A stretch of DNA of 63,175 bases from an uncultured Gammaproteobacteria bacterium (GCA_937898685.1 CALEJT010000058.1:1-63175), one strand, 5' to 3'. Shown: positions 10,036 through 19,618, counted from the first letter of the stretch. The notes: a model not told the origin generated them from the sequence alone. Translations and numbers: made by a program.

Positions 10036-10539
10036 ATGAACCCCAGCTCGTCGCAGGTCCGCAAGATCGCAGCAACTGCCCATGTCGCGGCCATCGTTGG
10101 CCTGGCCTATCTCGCCGTCGCCATCGTCTTGCGCGCCGGCATCGCCATCGGTGCTCATCTGTTCGATGCCCAAGTCAGTGTCGGAGAACGCGCCGCCAGT
10201 ATTTCCCTGGTACTCCTCGCGCTGCTGCCTGCCGCATTCCTGTTCGAGGCGATCAATCGCCTGCGTCAGGCACTGCGGCTCTTCAGCAACGGCGAATTCT
10301 TCAGTGAGCAAAGCGCCAAACATGTGGCCCAGGCCGGCAAGCACGCCACCATCGCCATGGTCGCGATGATCCTCATCGTTCCCAACCTGGAGCGCTGGCT
10401 GCGCAGCCGCGGCGGATTCGACCTGCGCATCGAACCCGAATACTTCGGTCTGCTCGCCTTTGCGCTGTTCGTGACGGCCATCGGCCACGTACTCACGCTT
10501 GCCGCTCAGCTCAAGGCTGAGAACGATGCCTTCGTATGA
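10036..10539 (+). CDS. DUF2975 membrane protein
   Basis: A 167-residue integral membrane protein with four hydrophobic segments in a two-plus-two arrangement (around AAIVGLAYLAVAIVL, ISLVLLALLPAAFLFEAINRL, TIAMVAMILIVPNL and FGLLAFALFVTAIGHVL). DUF2975 proteins are regularly encoded with a small Cro/C1-type regulator, as here. Their function is unknown; a role tied to the regulator's activity is usually assumed. I start at 10036, preceded by GGAGG. The stop overlaps the start of the regulator by 4 bp. Confidence 0.82.
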   Translation: MNPSSSQVRKIAATAHVAAIVGLAYLAVAIVLRAGIAIGAHLFDAQVSVGERAASISLVLLALLPAAFLFEAINRLRQALRLFSNGEFFSEQSAKHVAQAGKHATIAMVAMILIVPNLERWLRSRGGFDLRIEPEYFGLLAFALFVTAIGHVLTLAAQLKAENDAFV

Positions 10540-10763
10540 AACGGATCATCGTTCGTCTCGACGTGATGCTCGCACTGCGCAAGATGCGAGCGAAGGAATT
10601 GGCCGAGCGCATCGGCATCACCGAAGCCAATCTCTCGCTGCTGCGCACGGGCAAGGTGAAAGGCGTACGCTTCGATACCCTCGCCCGCCTCTGCGAAGAA
10701 CTCGACTGCAAACCCGGGGACTTGCTGGACATCGAAGAAGTCACTGCATCCGAGCAAGACTGA
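10536..10763 (+). CDS. Small XRE-family (YozG-like) DNA-binding regulator
   Basis: A 75-residue protein consisting almost entirely of a Cro/C1 helix-turn-helix: LAERIGITEANLSLLRTGKVKGVRFDTLARLCEELDCKPGDLL. This is the partner expected beside DUF2975 and is translationally coupled to it through an ATGA overlap. Likely an autoregulator of the pair; targets cannot be read from the sequence. Confidence 0.85.
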   Translation: MKRIIVRLDVMLALRKMRAKELAERIGITEANLSLLRTGKVKGVRFDTLARLCEELDCKPGDLLDIEEVTASEQD

Positions 10764-10783
10764 GTTCGTGGTGAAGTCCCAAA

Positions 10784-10817
10784 ACGAAAAGCCCGCCATT
10801 GCTGGCGGGCTCTCGTT
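10784..10817. terminator. Bidirectional terminator between XRE gene and TonB receptor
   Basis: AGCCCGCC (10790-10797) pairs with GGCGGGCT (10804-10811) across a 6-nt loop, extended by flanking ACGA/TCGT pairing. It lies between two convergent genes. A run of A on the left gives a U-tract for minus-strand transcripts. Confidence 0.75.
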
Positions 10818-10833
10818 GCAACCTTCGTAGAAC

Positions 10834-13215
10834 TTAGAAGGCGTAGCGAACGGTGGCGCCGTAGGTGCGCGGATCACCGAGTACTGCAGCATAGTGACCG
10901 TAGTTACCGGCACCGGGCAGCAGCTGTTCGAAGTAGTCGCGGTCGGTCAGGTTGCGCGACCAGATGAACACGGACCAGCTGTCATCACTGCGGAAGCCGA
11001 TGCGGCCGTTCACCAGCGTATAGCCATCGACGTTCAGGAAGCGCGAGGGCGAGGGGCTCGAGGAGAAATCGGAACGGTAGAAGCTGTCGAGACCCACGAA
11101 GAACTCACCATCGTTGCCGAGCAGCGTCAGCGGCTGCGTGTACTCACCGGTGAACGAGATGGCGTGACGCGAGATGCCCGGCAGTCTCTGACCCGAGACG
11201 TCCTTGAAGGACACCGGGGCACCCACTTCTTCCAGCGGCAGCGGCGCGTTGATGAATTTCTCGTACTTGCCATCGGTGTAGGCGTAGGAAGCCTGCAGCG
11301 TGAACGGACCGAGCAGCGCGCGAGCATCCACTTCGAAGCCTTTCACACTCACCTCTTCGGCGTTGGCCAGATAGCCGCGGTTCACACCGATGTCGGCCGT
11401 CTGTACCTGCGCCTGGTAGTCCTCGATGTCGGTCTGGTAGACCACGAAGTTCAACGTGGTGCCACGCAGCGGAGTGGTCTTCACACCGATTTCGTAGTGC
11501 TTCACTTCTTCCGGACGAATCACGGCGAGTTCGGTCATCACACGACCGGCATCGGTCGGCAGACCACCGAGGTTCAGCCCCACCGGTTTGAAGCCGGTGC
11601 TGTAGGTGGCGTAGACGTTGACGGTGTCGGTCAGCGCGTAGTTCAGGGTCAGCGTACCGGTGACGTTGTCGTCATCGATGCTGGCCTGGAACGACTGGTT
11701 GCTGTACTGCGCACGACGGATCGCTTCGAGCGCCGGATCGTTCAGCGGTGCGCCACCGTTGGCGAAGCGCTGGAAGTTCACGTCTTTCTCGTCGTAGTTG
11801 AAGCGCAGACCGGTCAACAGGTTCAAGCGATCGGTGAGCGTCCAATCCAACTGACCGAACAGCGCGGCGCTGAAGGTTTCCAGACCCGGACTGCTGTCGG
11901 TACCGAAGCCTTCGAAGATGCCGGGCGTGCGATAGAGTTCTTCGCTCGCTGCGTTCGGCGATACGAAACGCCACTGATCGGGACCGAGCTCTTCACGATG
12001 GAAGGGATCGGACTCCAGTTCCTGCTTGATGGCGAAGAGGCCGAACACACCACTGACGCGATCGGTCAGATCACCGGCCCAACGGAATTCCTGCGACCAC
12101 TGTTCGTGATCGGAAGGGGCCTGCGAGATCGCCAATGCGTTCAGGCCGAGGAAGTCGCGGTCGTTCGACGGACGCCAATCCCAGAAGTACCACGCGGTGG
12201 TCGAGGTCAGCGTGCCACCGAAGATCTCGTGGTCGATGTTCACGGAGAAGCCACCGATGTCGTTGCCCGAACGCCAATCGGTGTTGTGGTCGATCAGACG
12301 ATCGAAGGGGTTGCGGCTCGGCGGCTCGTAGCCGAGATCGCGGATGATGCTTTCGAACTGACGATATTCGGAGCGCTGGTTGCGCACGGAGCCGGCGAAC
12401 ACCTGTGCATATCCCACGGGATCCTGCTTGGTCAGCTCGGCGATCACGCGCACTTCGGTGTCGGGCGAAACGTTCCACAGCAACTGGCCGCGCGCGGACC
12501 AGTTCTGGATGTCGTTGACGTCCTGACCGGTTTTGACGTTGGTCAGCGTACCGTCACGATCGGTGGTGACGAAGGAGAAGCGACCGGCAACGTTTTCGCT
12601 CAGACCACCGGTGAAGGTGCCTTTCAACTGCGCGTAGTCGTAGTTACCGGTGCTCACCTCGACGCGGGCGGACTTGTCGAAGGTGGGCTTGGCAGTGGTG
12701 ACGTTGAAGGCGCCGGCCGTGGTGTTCTTGCCGTACAGAGTGCCCTGCGGACCGCGCAGCACTTCGATGCGTTCGACGTCGATGAAGTCCATCGTAGTGA
12801 TGGCCGGACGGGCGAAGAACACACCATCTATATAGTAGCCAACGCCCGGATCGATGCCGTCGTTGGTCAGACCGAAGGTGGTGCCCTGACCACGGATGCT
12901 GATACCGGTGTTACGCGGGTTGGAAGAATAAAGCTGTACGGAAGGAATCAGTTCCTTCACGCGGTTGACGTTGAAGGCACCGCTGTCGGCAACGAACTCG
13001 CCACCGACGACGGTGACCGGAATCGGTACTTCCTGCGCGAGCTCCTCGCGACGACGCGAGGTCACACGTACTTCTTCGATCGCATTGTTGGCATTCGCTG
13101 CCAGCAGAATGGGCTGACGTTGTTGCGCTTCCTGTGCATTGGCAGCCAGAGTGAAAGCATTCAGGGCCACTCCGGAGCCCAGGGCCAGCAAGGCCAGTCG
13201 GTACGTGTGTTTCAT
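10834..13215 (-). CDS. TonB-dependent outer-membrane receptor, sulfur-poor (receptor A)
   Basis: 793 residues: signal peptide (to about 27, NAQ), TonB-box region IEEVRVTS, plug domain (about 50-170, with VERIEVLRGPQGTLYGKNTTAGAFNV) and a beta-barrel ending in the aromatic C-terminus RYAF. It imports an unknown ligand using the proton-motive force. The whole chain has two internal Met and no Cys, consistent with synthesis under sulfur limitation. A CysB-like motif copy (13307-13330) lies 91 bp upstream, so it is probably co-regulated with sulfate uptake. The start has AGGAG 5 bases upstream. No sigma-54 element faces this gene, in contrast to the divergent receptor B. Confidence 0.93.
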   Translation of the reverse strand: MKHTYRLALLALGSGVALNAFTLAANAQEAQQRQPILLAANANNAIEEVRVTSRRREELAQEVPIPVTVVGGEFVADSGAFNVNRVKELIPSVQLYSSNPRNTGISIRGQGTTFGLTNDGIDPGVGYYIDGVFFARPAITTMDFIDVERIEVLRGPQGTLYGKNTTAGAFNVTTAKPTFDKSARVEVSTGNYDYAQLKGTFTGGLSENVAGRFSFVTTDRDGTLTNVKTGQDVNDIQNWSARGQLLWNVSPDTEVRVIAELTKQDPVGYAQVFAGSVRNQRSEYRQFESIIRDLGYEPPSRNPFDRLIDHNTDWRSGNDIGGFSVNIDHEIFGGTLTSTTAWYFWDWRPSNDRDFLGLNALAISQAPSDHEQWSQEFRWAGDLTDRVSGVFGLFAIKQELESDPFHREELGPDQWRFVSPNAASEELYRTPGIFEGFGTDSSPGLETFSAALFGQLDWTLTDRLNLLTGLRFNYDEKDVNFQRFANGGAPLNDPALEAIRRAQYSNQSFQASIDDDNVTGTLTLNYALTDTVNVYATYSTGFKPVGLNLGGLPTDAGRVMTELAVIRPEEVKHYEIGVKTTPLRGTTLNFVVYQTDIEDYQAQVQTADIGVNRGYLANAEEVSVKGFEVDARALLGPFTLQASYAYTDGKYEKFINAPLPLEEVGAPVSFKDVSGQRLPGISRHAISFTGEYTQPLTLLGNDGEFFVGLDSFYRSDFSSSPSPSRFLNVDGYTLVNGRIGFRSDDSWSVFIWSRNLTDRDYFEQLLPGAGNYGHYAAVLGDPRTYGATVRYAF

Positions 13216-13306
13216 GGTTTCTCCTGTCTAATTATTCGTTACTCATTCCACACAAGCGGGTGTGCTCGTTAGGGCCGGCACTCTAATGAGCTACGTTCTC
13301 AGGACG

Positions 13307-13330
13307 AACCAAGAAATTTGGGATTGCTTA
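13307..13330 (-). promoter_or_regulatory. Shared sulfur motif (CysB-like), copy C, upstream of receptor A
   Basis: TAAGCA-N12-TTGGTT on the minus strand, with TTGC-TAA-GCAA as the most symmetric left part of the four copies. TTGGTT is followed after 17 bp by TCATTA, so the right element may double as a -35 box here. Confidence 0.75.
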
Positions 13331-13389
13331 GCAAGATTTGTTGATAACGACCTCGCATGTGCGCAGAGGCCAACAGCAGAGAGCGCAAC

Positions 13390-13405
13390 TGTTGAAATCG
13401 CAACA
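13390..13405. promoter_or_regulatory. Predicted activator site (UAS) for receptor B
   Basis: TGTTG-AAATCG-CAACA is a full inverted repeat centred about 120 bp upstream of the sigma-54 promoter at 13520. A weaker relative, TGCGC-AGAGGC-CAACA, lies at 13360-13375, a 30-bp offset matching the tandem spacing seen at other targets. Placement is typical for sigma-54 enhancers. Confidence 0.68.
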
Positions 13406-13519
13406 GCAAAACACAACAGCGGAACAACTCATCTGACTGCAGCAGTCTTTCTGCGCATCAACAAAATTTCCTTTTAAAACCGGCAGTTCTCCTTTCGTTC
13501 GCACGATGGCGCTGCGACC

Positions 13520-13535
13520 TGGCACGTTGGGTGCA
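13520..13535 (+). promoter_or_regulatory. Sigma-54 promoter for receptor B
   Basis: TGGCACG-TTGG-GTGCA: the GG and GC dinucleotides are 12 bp apart as sigma-54 requires. The expected transcript start is near 13546, about 50 bp before the gene start. Confidence 0.8.
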
Positions 13536-13596
13536 ATGGCGGCGGCCTAAGTTGCTCACAACCACGAATTCATTTTGCGAACATCAGGAGAACGCC

Positions 13597-16104
13597 ATGT
13601 ACTTCAACAAATCATTCAAACCTCACCTACGTGTCGGCGCGGGTTCACTCTCGCGCCTCTCCGTTCTGGCGCTGGCCGTCGCCACCGGCACTTCTGCGAT
13701 TGCGCAAGGCGTGGTCGAGGAAATCTACGTGACTTCACGTAACCGCCAGGAAGTGGCGCAGGACGTACCGCTGCCGATCCAGGTACTCGGTGAAGCCGAA
13801 CTGCAACGCGAGGACATCACCACACTTTGGGACCTTCCGTTCAAGATTCCCAACCTGCAGCTCAACAACCCGAACGAGAACGCGCGCAAGGTGAGCCCCG
13901 GCATCCGCGGTCTTGGCCGCGGCGGTGCCAACGACTCCATGGAGCAAAGCGTGGGCGTGATCGTCGACGGCGTGACGCTCTACTACTCCGGCCAGGGTTG
14001 GTCCGACTACGTCGACCTCGAGCGCATCGAAGTCCTGCGTGGCCCGCAGGGTACCTTGATCGGCAAGAACACCAGCCTCGGTGCGATCAAGATCGTCACC
14101 AAGTTGCCGAGCTTCGAACGTCAGACCGACTTCGAGATCAGCACCGGTGACTACAACTCGCTCGGCGGCAAGTTCTCCTCCACCGGTCCTCTGATCGATG
14201 ACGTACTGGCCTACCGTGCGGCGTTCTCCGTGGATCGCGTCGACGGCATCTACAACAACACCTTCTATGGCAGTGGCCGTACCAAGGAAACCTGGCGTGA
14301 GCAGAACCGCATCTCGGGGCGCGTACAGCTGTTGTGGACGCCGACTCCCGATTTCAGCGGTCGCTTCATCATCGACAAGTTCCGCTCCGAGGAGCGTGTG
14401 AACACCGGCAACATCGTGGTCTCCAATGGTCCCGACACCTGGGCCGACGGCACGCCGCGTCCGCGTCTGCGTCCGATCAACTACGAGCCGGTCGGTGACT
14501 ATGTCGACTACGGCTATCTCGGTCGCTACACGCAGCGTTCGGCCTGGTTCCACAACGATGACGGCAGCGTGTTCCAACCCAAGTTGGGCACCACCGAGAT
14601 CCAGAACGCTCTGGCGCGGCCGCAGCTGACCAACCAACACGGTGTGTCAGCCGAGTTCAACTGGAACGTCGGTGACTACGCGCTCACCTCGATCACTGCC
14701 TACCGTTATCAGGACTTCGCCATCAACAACGGTTCGCAGGATGGCAAATTCCAGATCAGTAACAGCGGCCAGGATCTGTGGAACGAACAGTTCTCGCAGG
14801 AATTCCGCATCGCTTCCGGTCCGGGTGACTTCACCTGGCAGGCAGGTCTTTACTACCTCGATGCACGCGTCTACAGCGACGACCCGAGCCGTTACTACCA
14901 GGATGCCGGTGCCTTCTATGCATCGGTGCCCGACTACACGCTCCTGATCAGCAGCGGCACCGGCCGTGAACTGTTGCGCAAGTCGCTCGATCACGTGTGG
15001 GAATCGTCCGTGACCGATGCACAGGTGGAGAGCCTGGGACTCTTCGGTCAGGCCGATTGGTATCTGACCGATCGCTTCTCGGTGAACGTCGGCTTCCGTC
15101 AGACCTGGGAAGACAAGACCAACCGCATTCGTCAGGAACACGATCGCACAGGCGAAAATCTGCGCGCTCTCGGCGCTCTGCTTGGTGCCAGCGAAGCCGA
15201 GATCGCCGCAGCCGAACGTACGCGCGCTTCGCGCATCACTCCTGCGTTCGACTGGGTGGAAGGCAAACCGATCGACGCCTCGCTGCAGGCCTGGAACTTC
15301 GGTGTGAGCTATCAGCTCACCGACGACATCCTGCTCTACGGCTCGGTCGGTGAAGGCGTGAAATCCGGCTTCATCTACTTCCAACAGCAGACGCTGCCGG
15401 GTGACGAAGATTTCGAAACCACGATCCGTCCGGAAAAAGCCCGCGACTACGAGTTGGGCATCAAGTCCACGCTGTTCGACGATCGGGTGCTCTTGAACCT
15501 CAACCTCTATCGCACGGAAGTGACGGACTATCAGGCTTCCTGGACGCGCACCGATCCACGCGACGATGCTGCCGTGGTAACGCGCTGGGGTAACGCTCCG
15601 GAAGTATTGGCGCAGGGTCTGGAACTCGAAGCCCGCTATCGCGTGAGCGACAACTTCACGCTGAACCTCGCCGGCGCCTACAACCGCGCCACCTACGAAG
15701 ACGAGTGGCTGGTGCAGATTCCCTTCCTACCCACCACGCAGTTCCGTAACGCCGAAGGTCAGCAGATCGCCAACGTGCCGAAGACCACGATCAACTTCGG
15801 TGGCACCTATGAGATTCCGCTCGGTCGCTACAACGGTCGCATCACGCTGAGCAACAGCTGGCGCGAGGGCTATTACCTGAGCGACATCCAGTCACCGCTG
15901 ACCTGGCAGAAGTCGTACGTGCTGAGCAACCTCAGCTTCGGCATCTCTGCTCCTGACGACAGCTGGGATGTGAGTGTGCTGCTGCGCAACGCCTTCGACG
16001 TCGATTACAACCTGGCCCACAGCAACTGGACCGGAACCGGCGCCGAAACCCAGGTGATCGGTCAACCGCGCTTTGCGTCGGTGATCTTCCGTACCCGCTT
16101 CTGA
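13597..16104 (+). CDS. TonB-dependent outer-membrane receptor, sulfur-poor (receptor B)
   Basis: 835 residues: signal peptide ending AIAQ, TonB-box-like EEIYVTSRNR, plug with LERIEVLRGPQGTLIGKNTSLGAIKIV, and a long beta-barrel ending in Phe. Ligand unknown. The protein contains a single internal Met (in NDSMEQ) and no Cys, extreme for this length. Start at 13597 with AGGAG 6 bases upstream. It is transcribed from the sigma-54 promoter at 13520 and followed by an SMP-30 gene, the same receptor plus propeller order as at 22661-26400. Probably a substrate-specific receptor of the sulfur-starvation response (inference). Confidence 0.93.
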   Translation: MYFNKSFKPHLRVGAGSLSRLSVLALAVATGTSAIAQGVVEEIYVTSRNRQEVAQDVPLPIQVLGEAELQREDITTLWDLPFKIPNLQLNNPNENARKVSPGIRGLGRGGANDSMEQSVGVIVDGVTLYYSGQGWSDYVDLERIEVLRGPQGTLIGKNTSLGAIKIVTKLPSFERQTDFEISTGDYNSLGGKFSSTGPLIDDVLAYRAAFSVDRVDGIYNNTFYGSGRTKETWREQNRISGRVQLLWTPTPDFSGRFIIDKFRSEERVNTGNIVVSNGPDTWADGTPRPRLRPINYEPVGDYVDYGYLGRYTQRSAWFHNDDGSVFQPKLGTTEIQNALARPQLTNQHGVSAEFNWNVGDYALTSITAYRYQDFAINNGSQDGKFQISNSGQDLWNEQFSQEFRIASGPGDFTWQAGLYYLDARVYSDDPSRYYQDAGAFYASVPDYTLLISSGTGRELLRKSLDHVWESSVTDAQVESLGLFGQADWYLTDRFSVNVGFRQTWEDKTNRIRQEHDRTGENLRALGALLGASEAEIAAAERTRASRITPAFDWVEGKPIDASLQAWNFGVSYQLTDDILLYGSVGEGVKSGFIYFQQQTLPGDEDFETTIRPEKARDYELGIKSTLFDDRVLLNLNLYRTEVTDYQASWTRTDPRDDAAVVTRWGNAPEVLAQGLELEARYRVSDNFTLNLAGAYNRATYEDEWLVQIPFLPTTQFRNAEGQQIANVPKTTINFGGTYEIPLGRYNGRITLSNSWREGYYLSDIQSPLTWQKSYVLSNLSFGISAPDDSWDVSVLLRNAFDVDYNLAHSNWTGTGAETQVIGQPRFASVIFRTRF

Positions 16105-16152
16105 TCACACCTCTGGCCAAGGAGGGCCGTTTCTTTCCGAACGTAGGGTGTC

Positions 16153-16190
16153 GAGTTGGGCCGAGTGCAAACGAAGCCCAACTCCTTTTT
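16153..16190 (+). terminator. Terminator after receptor B
   Basis: GAGTTGGGC (16153-16161) pairs with GCCCAACTC (16176-16184), followed by CTTTTTC. It lies between receptor B and the SMP-30 gene, so it would reduce rather than abolish expression of the downstream gene unless that gene has its own promoter. Confidence 0.7.
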
Positions 16191-16284
16191 CGGCGATGCC
16201 GTCCTGCGCTGAGCCGAACCGCATCGCAGCACTCCTGCTTCATCGACTTCACTATCAGCAATCACACGACCTCAAGGAGCCTCA

Positions 16285-17232
16285 ATGTCGACTCAAGCCA
16301 AGTTGCGCCGCGCGCTACTGCCCCTGCTCTTCATCGCGCCGGTCTTCGGCGTGAATGCGCAGACCAACGACACCACGCCGGCGATTGCCGGCGTCAGCAA
16401 CGCAGGTGCTGCTATCGAACTCTTGACCAGTGAACGTGAAGGCAGCGAAGGCCCATTGCCCTTGGCCGACGGCAGCCTGCTCTTCACCGAAGCGCGTGTG
16501 CAGAAAATCACACGCATCGGCGCCGACCTCAGCATCAGCACCTTTCTCGACGACACCGGTGGCGCCAATGCACTCGCGGCTGCGGACGACGGCACGCTCT
16601 TCGCCGTACTGCAGCAACCGCCGCGCGTGGGAGTGGTACATCCGGAAGCACAGAAGAAGATTCTTGCCGAAGGTTACGACGGTAAACCCTTCACGCGTCC
16701 TAACGACATCGTGCGCGCTTCGAGCGGCGACATTTACTTCACCGACAGCGCGCAGAACGCCACGCCCGCAACCGGTGGTCCTTCCGTCTATCGCATCAGC
16801 GCGGCAGGTGAGATCCAACGCCTGATCGACGACATCGAACGCCCCAACGGGCTCATTCTCAGCAAGGACGAACGCACCCTGTTCGTCGCCAACACGCTCG
16901 GCCAACACGTGCTCGCCTATGCCATCAACGCCGATGGCACGCTGGGTGAACGGCAGGAATTCGCGGCACTCGCAGGTTGGAACGCCGCCGAAAAGACGAG
17001 TGGTGCCGATGGCTTGGCCGTCGACGATGAAGGACGCCTCTACGTCGCCTCCAACGCCGGCATCGAAGTATTCGACACCGACGGTGCTGCGCTCGGTGTC
17101 ATTCCCCTCCCCGTCAAACCACAGAACCTTGCCTTCGGTGGTCCCGACAAAAGCTGGCTCTACGTCGTCGGCCGCGGCGCCGCCTATCGCTTCCCCGTGT
17201 TGACCCCCGGCCTCAGCACTCGCGCGAAATAA
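16285..17232 (+). CDS. Secreted SMP-30/gluconolactonase-like beta-propeller
   Basis: 315 residues with a cleavable signal peptide (ending VNAQ) and a six-bladed propeller of the SMP-30/gluconolactonase/LRE type. Visible landmarks are EGPLPLADGSLLFTE, RPNDIVRASSGDIYFTDSAQ, RPNGLILSKDERTLFVANT and TSGADGLAVDDEGRLYVAS, which carry the usual metal-binding Glu, Asn and Asp positions. Such enzymes hydrolyse lactones or related esters in the periplasm. Apart from the start codon there is no Met and no Cys. It follows receptor B and is a paralogue of the gene at 25429 (shared VKPQNLAF near the C-terminus). Start at 16285, preceded by AAGGAG. Confidence 0.86.
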   Translation: MSTQAKLRRALLPLLFIAPVFGVNAQTNDTTPAIAGVSNAGAAIELLTSEREGSEGPLPLADGSLLFTEARVQKITRIGADLSISTFLDDTGGANALAAADDGTLFAVLQQPPRVGVVHPEAQKKILAEGYDGKPFTRPNDIVRASSGDIYFTDSAQNATPATGGPSVYRISAAGEIQRLIDDIERPNGLILSKDERTLFVANTLGQHVLAYAINADGTLGERQEFAALAGWNAAEKTSGADGLAVDDEGRLYVASNAGIEVFDTDGAALGVIPLPVKPQNLAFGGPDKSWLYVVGRGAAYRFPVLTPGLSTRAK

Positions 17233-17677
17233 GGTCGAAGCTCTCGCTTCTCCCCTGGTTGGGCCGAGCCGCGCAAGCGGCGAAGCCCAACGTGGGATTT
17301 TCACGCTTCGCTGCAAAACCAAAGATCGCGTGTTGGGCTTCTCTACGCTCTGCTCCAGCCACACAGCATCGCCGCGTATCGCTCAGTCGGCGCGCGCCGC
17401 GATGCGCCGCAAGCGCTTCCCGCGCCCACCTTAGAGAACGATGCAGCGTCACCGCACTCGACTGGCATCGACGGCGGGAGCGCGGCGAGGATGAGCGGTG
17501 TCGATGCAGCCGCAGGCAGCCATGTCATTGCCGAATAGACATAGAGACAATGAAGGCAACCAATCTGACACCGCGAAGCACGCGCACCGTTGGCGTGCGT
17601 CCTTCAGCAAGCGCCAGACCTACATTTCAAGCGCTCGACGGCACGCGAGGGGCGACGAAACCCGGAGCGGCAGAGAA
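17233..17677. repeat. Intergenic region with GC-rich inverted repeats
   Basis: 445 bp without a supported gene, between convergent operons. It holds a long imperfect hairpin at 17259-17290 (TTGGGC ... GCCCAA with internal CCGC/GCGG pairing), which may act as a bidirectional terminator, and a GCGCCGCGATGCGCCGC stretch near 17393 that resembles a segment at about 2487-2511 upstream of trpL. This looks like a dispersed REP-like element. Confidence 0.5.
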
Positions 17678-18073
17678 CTACAGCGGCAACGGCTTGTAAT
17701 TATCGTGGCAGGCCTTGCAATGATCGGAAAACTCCACCGACACATCATAGGCCTTGTTGTAGTCACCGGCCTTGATCAACTCCACCACGCGCCGCGCCCG
17801 CTCCTGATACTGCTGGGTGGACAACACCGCATCCTCCGCATAACCCCAGGACGCGAAGAATGCTTCCATCTGCGCGAAGGCTTGCTCCAACCGCTCTGCC
17901 AACTCGATGGCGGACTCCGGCTCCTCCAGTGAAATGCTCGCCTGCATCTCGTTGAGATCGAACTCGACCCCTTCCATCAACTCCTCGAAATCGAAGTCGG
18001 GTTGGGCAGCGCTGAACGTGGTGAGTGGTGCAAACAAGAGAATGAACAACGAGAAAAGCAACGACTTGTGCAT
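17678..18073 (-). CDS. Small secreted c-type cytochrome
   Basis: 131 residues with a signal peptide (to about 22) and a single haem motif CKACH very near the C-terminus. This resembles cytochrome c556/c' proteins, where CXXCH follows a four-helix bundle. The N-terminal half is strongly acidic. It is the last gene of the operon starting at 21988, after the DUF1501 gene, so it probably accepts or donates electrons for that periplasmic module. The ribosome site is weak; an ATG at 18082 is an alternative start. Confidence 0.8.
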   Translation of the reverse strand: MHKSLLFSLFILLFAPLTTFSAAQPDFDFEELMEGVEFDLNEMQASISLEEPESAIELAERLEQAFAQMEAFFASWGYAEDAVLSTQQYQERARRVVELIKAGDYNKAYDVSVEFSDHCKACHDNYKPLPL

Positions 18074-18153
18074 AGAAGACATGAGCGATGACTGGATGAA
18101 AGAAATGACGAAGAAAGGCCCGCGCACGAGAACCGTGCACGGGCCGACCACAC

Positions 18154-19593
18154 TCAGGTAATGATTTCCTGAACGACCCGTCCGTAGGTCTGAGTGGGGC
18201 GCTCCGAGCGCCCCTGGTTGCGGAAGATCACGCGCTTGTAGTCGAGGCCGAGCTGATGCAGCACGGTTGCCTGCAGATCATAGGTATCGACCTCCGTGCC
18301 CTTGATCGCCTGCAGACCGATTTCGTCGGTACCACCGTGCGTGTAACCCGCTTTGACACCGCCACCAGCCAGCCACTGCGTGTAGCCCCAGGGGTTGTGG
18401 TCGCGACCGTTGCCGGACTCGCTCCAGGAACTGCGTCCGAATTCCGAGGTCCACACCACCAGCGTCTGATCCAACAGTCCCCGCTGCTTGAGGTCGGTGA
18501 GCAAACCTGCGATCGGCTTGTCGACCGTCGCCGCGTGCTTGCCGTGGTTCTCCTCGATGTTGACGTGCGCATCCCAATCTTCCATCTCGCCTGCCACGTC
18601 CGTGCGGCCGGACACGATCTGGATGAAGCGCACACCGCGCTCGGCCAGACGACGCGCGCGCAGGAGCTGCTCGCCATAGCGACGGCTGCGCTCGTTGTTG
18701 AGGCCGTAGAGTTCGCGCGTCGCTTCCGATTCCTGACTCAGATCCACCGCTTCCGGTGCGGTCTCCTGCATGCGATAGGCGAGCTCGTACGACTCGCTGC
18801 GCGAACGCAGTTCGGTGTCGGAGGGATAGGCGGCAGCGTGTTGCTCGTTGAGTTTCTTCAGGAGATCGAGCGCCTGACGCTGCTGCGCGCGGCTCAGGAG
18901 CTCGGGATTGTCGATGTGCAGGATGGGCGAGCCTTCCGGACGGAACGGCGTGCCCTGATAGACCGCCGGCAGGAAGCCGGAGCTCCAGTTGGTCACGCCA
19001 CCACGCGGTTCGCGTGTGTCGTCGTAGAGCACCACGAAGGCCGGCAGGTTCGGGTTGGCCGAACCGAGTGCGTACTGCACCCAGGCACCAAGCGAAGGAC
19101 GTCCGGGGTTCAAGCTCGAGGTGTTCAACTTGAGGATGGAGATGTCGTGCGTCGCGCCGATCGTCACACTCGACTTGATGAAGGCGATGTCGTCGGCGTG
19201 CTGTGCGAGGTTCGGCAACAAGTCGGAGAACCACGCACCGCTTTCACCATATTGCTTCCAGGTGCGATTGGTGGCGATGAGTTTGGTGACACCGCCCTGC
19301 GTCGAAGTCTTGATGCCCTGCAGGAAGGATTCCGGCACACCGGTGCCGTGCAGGCGGATCAGCTCAGGTTTGTAGTCGAAGAGATCGAGCGTGCTCGGCG
19401 CGCCGGCCTGATGCAGCCAGATCACGGTCTTGGCCTTCGGTACGAAGTGCGGTTCCTTCGGTGCCAAGGGCGCATCGTTGGCGAAGACGCCCGAGATGAT
19501 GCCACCACCAGGCAGGTAGGTGCTGGTGACGAGACCGCCCGTACCTATGGCGAACTTGTGCAGAAAACTGCGGCGGGTATGTGCGAATTTCAT
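18154..19593 (-). CDS. Tat-exported DUF1501 protein (alkaline-phosphatase/sulfatase fold)
   Basis: 479 residues. A twin-arginine signal (TRRSFLHK) opens the protein, so it is exported folded. The rest matches DUF1501, a family in the alkaline phosphatase-like superfamily that also holds sulfatases. Visible segments are KTVIWLHQAGAPSTLDLFDYKP, SVTIGATHDISILKLN, the DWDAHVNIEENH block and VVWTSEFGRSSWSES...GRDHNPWG, rich in potential metal ligands. Only two internal Met and no Cys. DUF1501 genes nearly always follow a DUF1549/DUF1553 gene, as here. The reaction is unknown; the fold makes ester hydrolysis plausible, and the regulatory context makes a sulfur ester attractive (inference). Confidence 0.88.
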   Translation of the reverse strand: MKFAHTRRSFLHKFAIGTGGLVTSTYLPGGGIISGVFANDAPLAPKEPHFVPKAKTVIWLHQAGAPSTLDLFDYKPELIRLHGTGVPESFLQGIKTSTQGGVTKLIATNRTWKQYGESGAWFSDLLPNLAQHADDIAFIKSSVTIGATHDISILKLNTSSLNPGRPSLGAWVQYALGSANPNLPAFVVLYDDTREPRGGVTNWSSGFLPAVYQGTPFRPEGSPILHIDNPELLSRAQQRQALDLLKKLNEQHAAAYPSDTELRSRSESYELAYRMQETAPEAVDLSQESEATRELYGLNNERSRRYGEQLLRARRLAERGVRFIQIVSGRTDVAGEMEDWDAHVNIEENHGKHAATVDKPIAGLLTDLKQRGLLDQTLVVWTSEFGRSSWSESGNGRDHNPWGYTQWLAGGGVKAGYTHGGTDEIGLQAIKGTEVDTYDLQATVLHQLGLDYKRVIFRNQGRSERPTQTYGRVVQEIIT

Positions 19594-19618
19594 GTGTTTG
19601 TCTCTCAGTGATGATGCG

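Larger units (their letters stand above)
13216..13596. other. Divergent regulatory region between receptors A and B
   Basis: 381 bp without a gene. It holds the CysB-like motif C (for receptor A), the inverted repeats at 13360-13405 and the sigma-54 promoter at 13520 (for receptor B). I see no further elements. Confidence 0.7.

Noticed and set aside
10894..13272. A 792-codon open frame antisense to receptor A
   Set aside because: It mirrors the receptor gene codon by codon in high-GC DNA, has no ribosome site or recognisable domain, and the receptor on the other strand is unmistakable.
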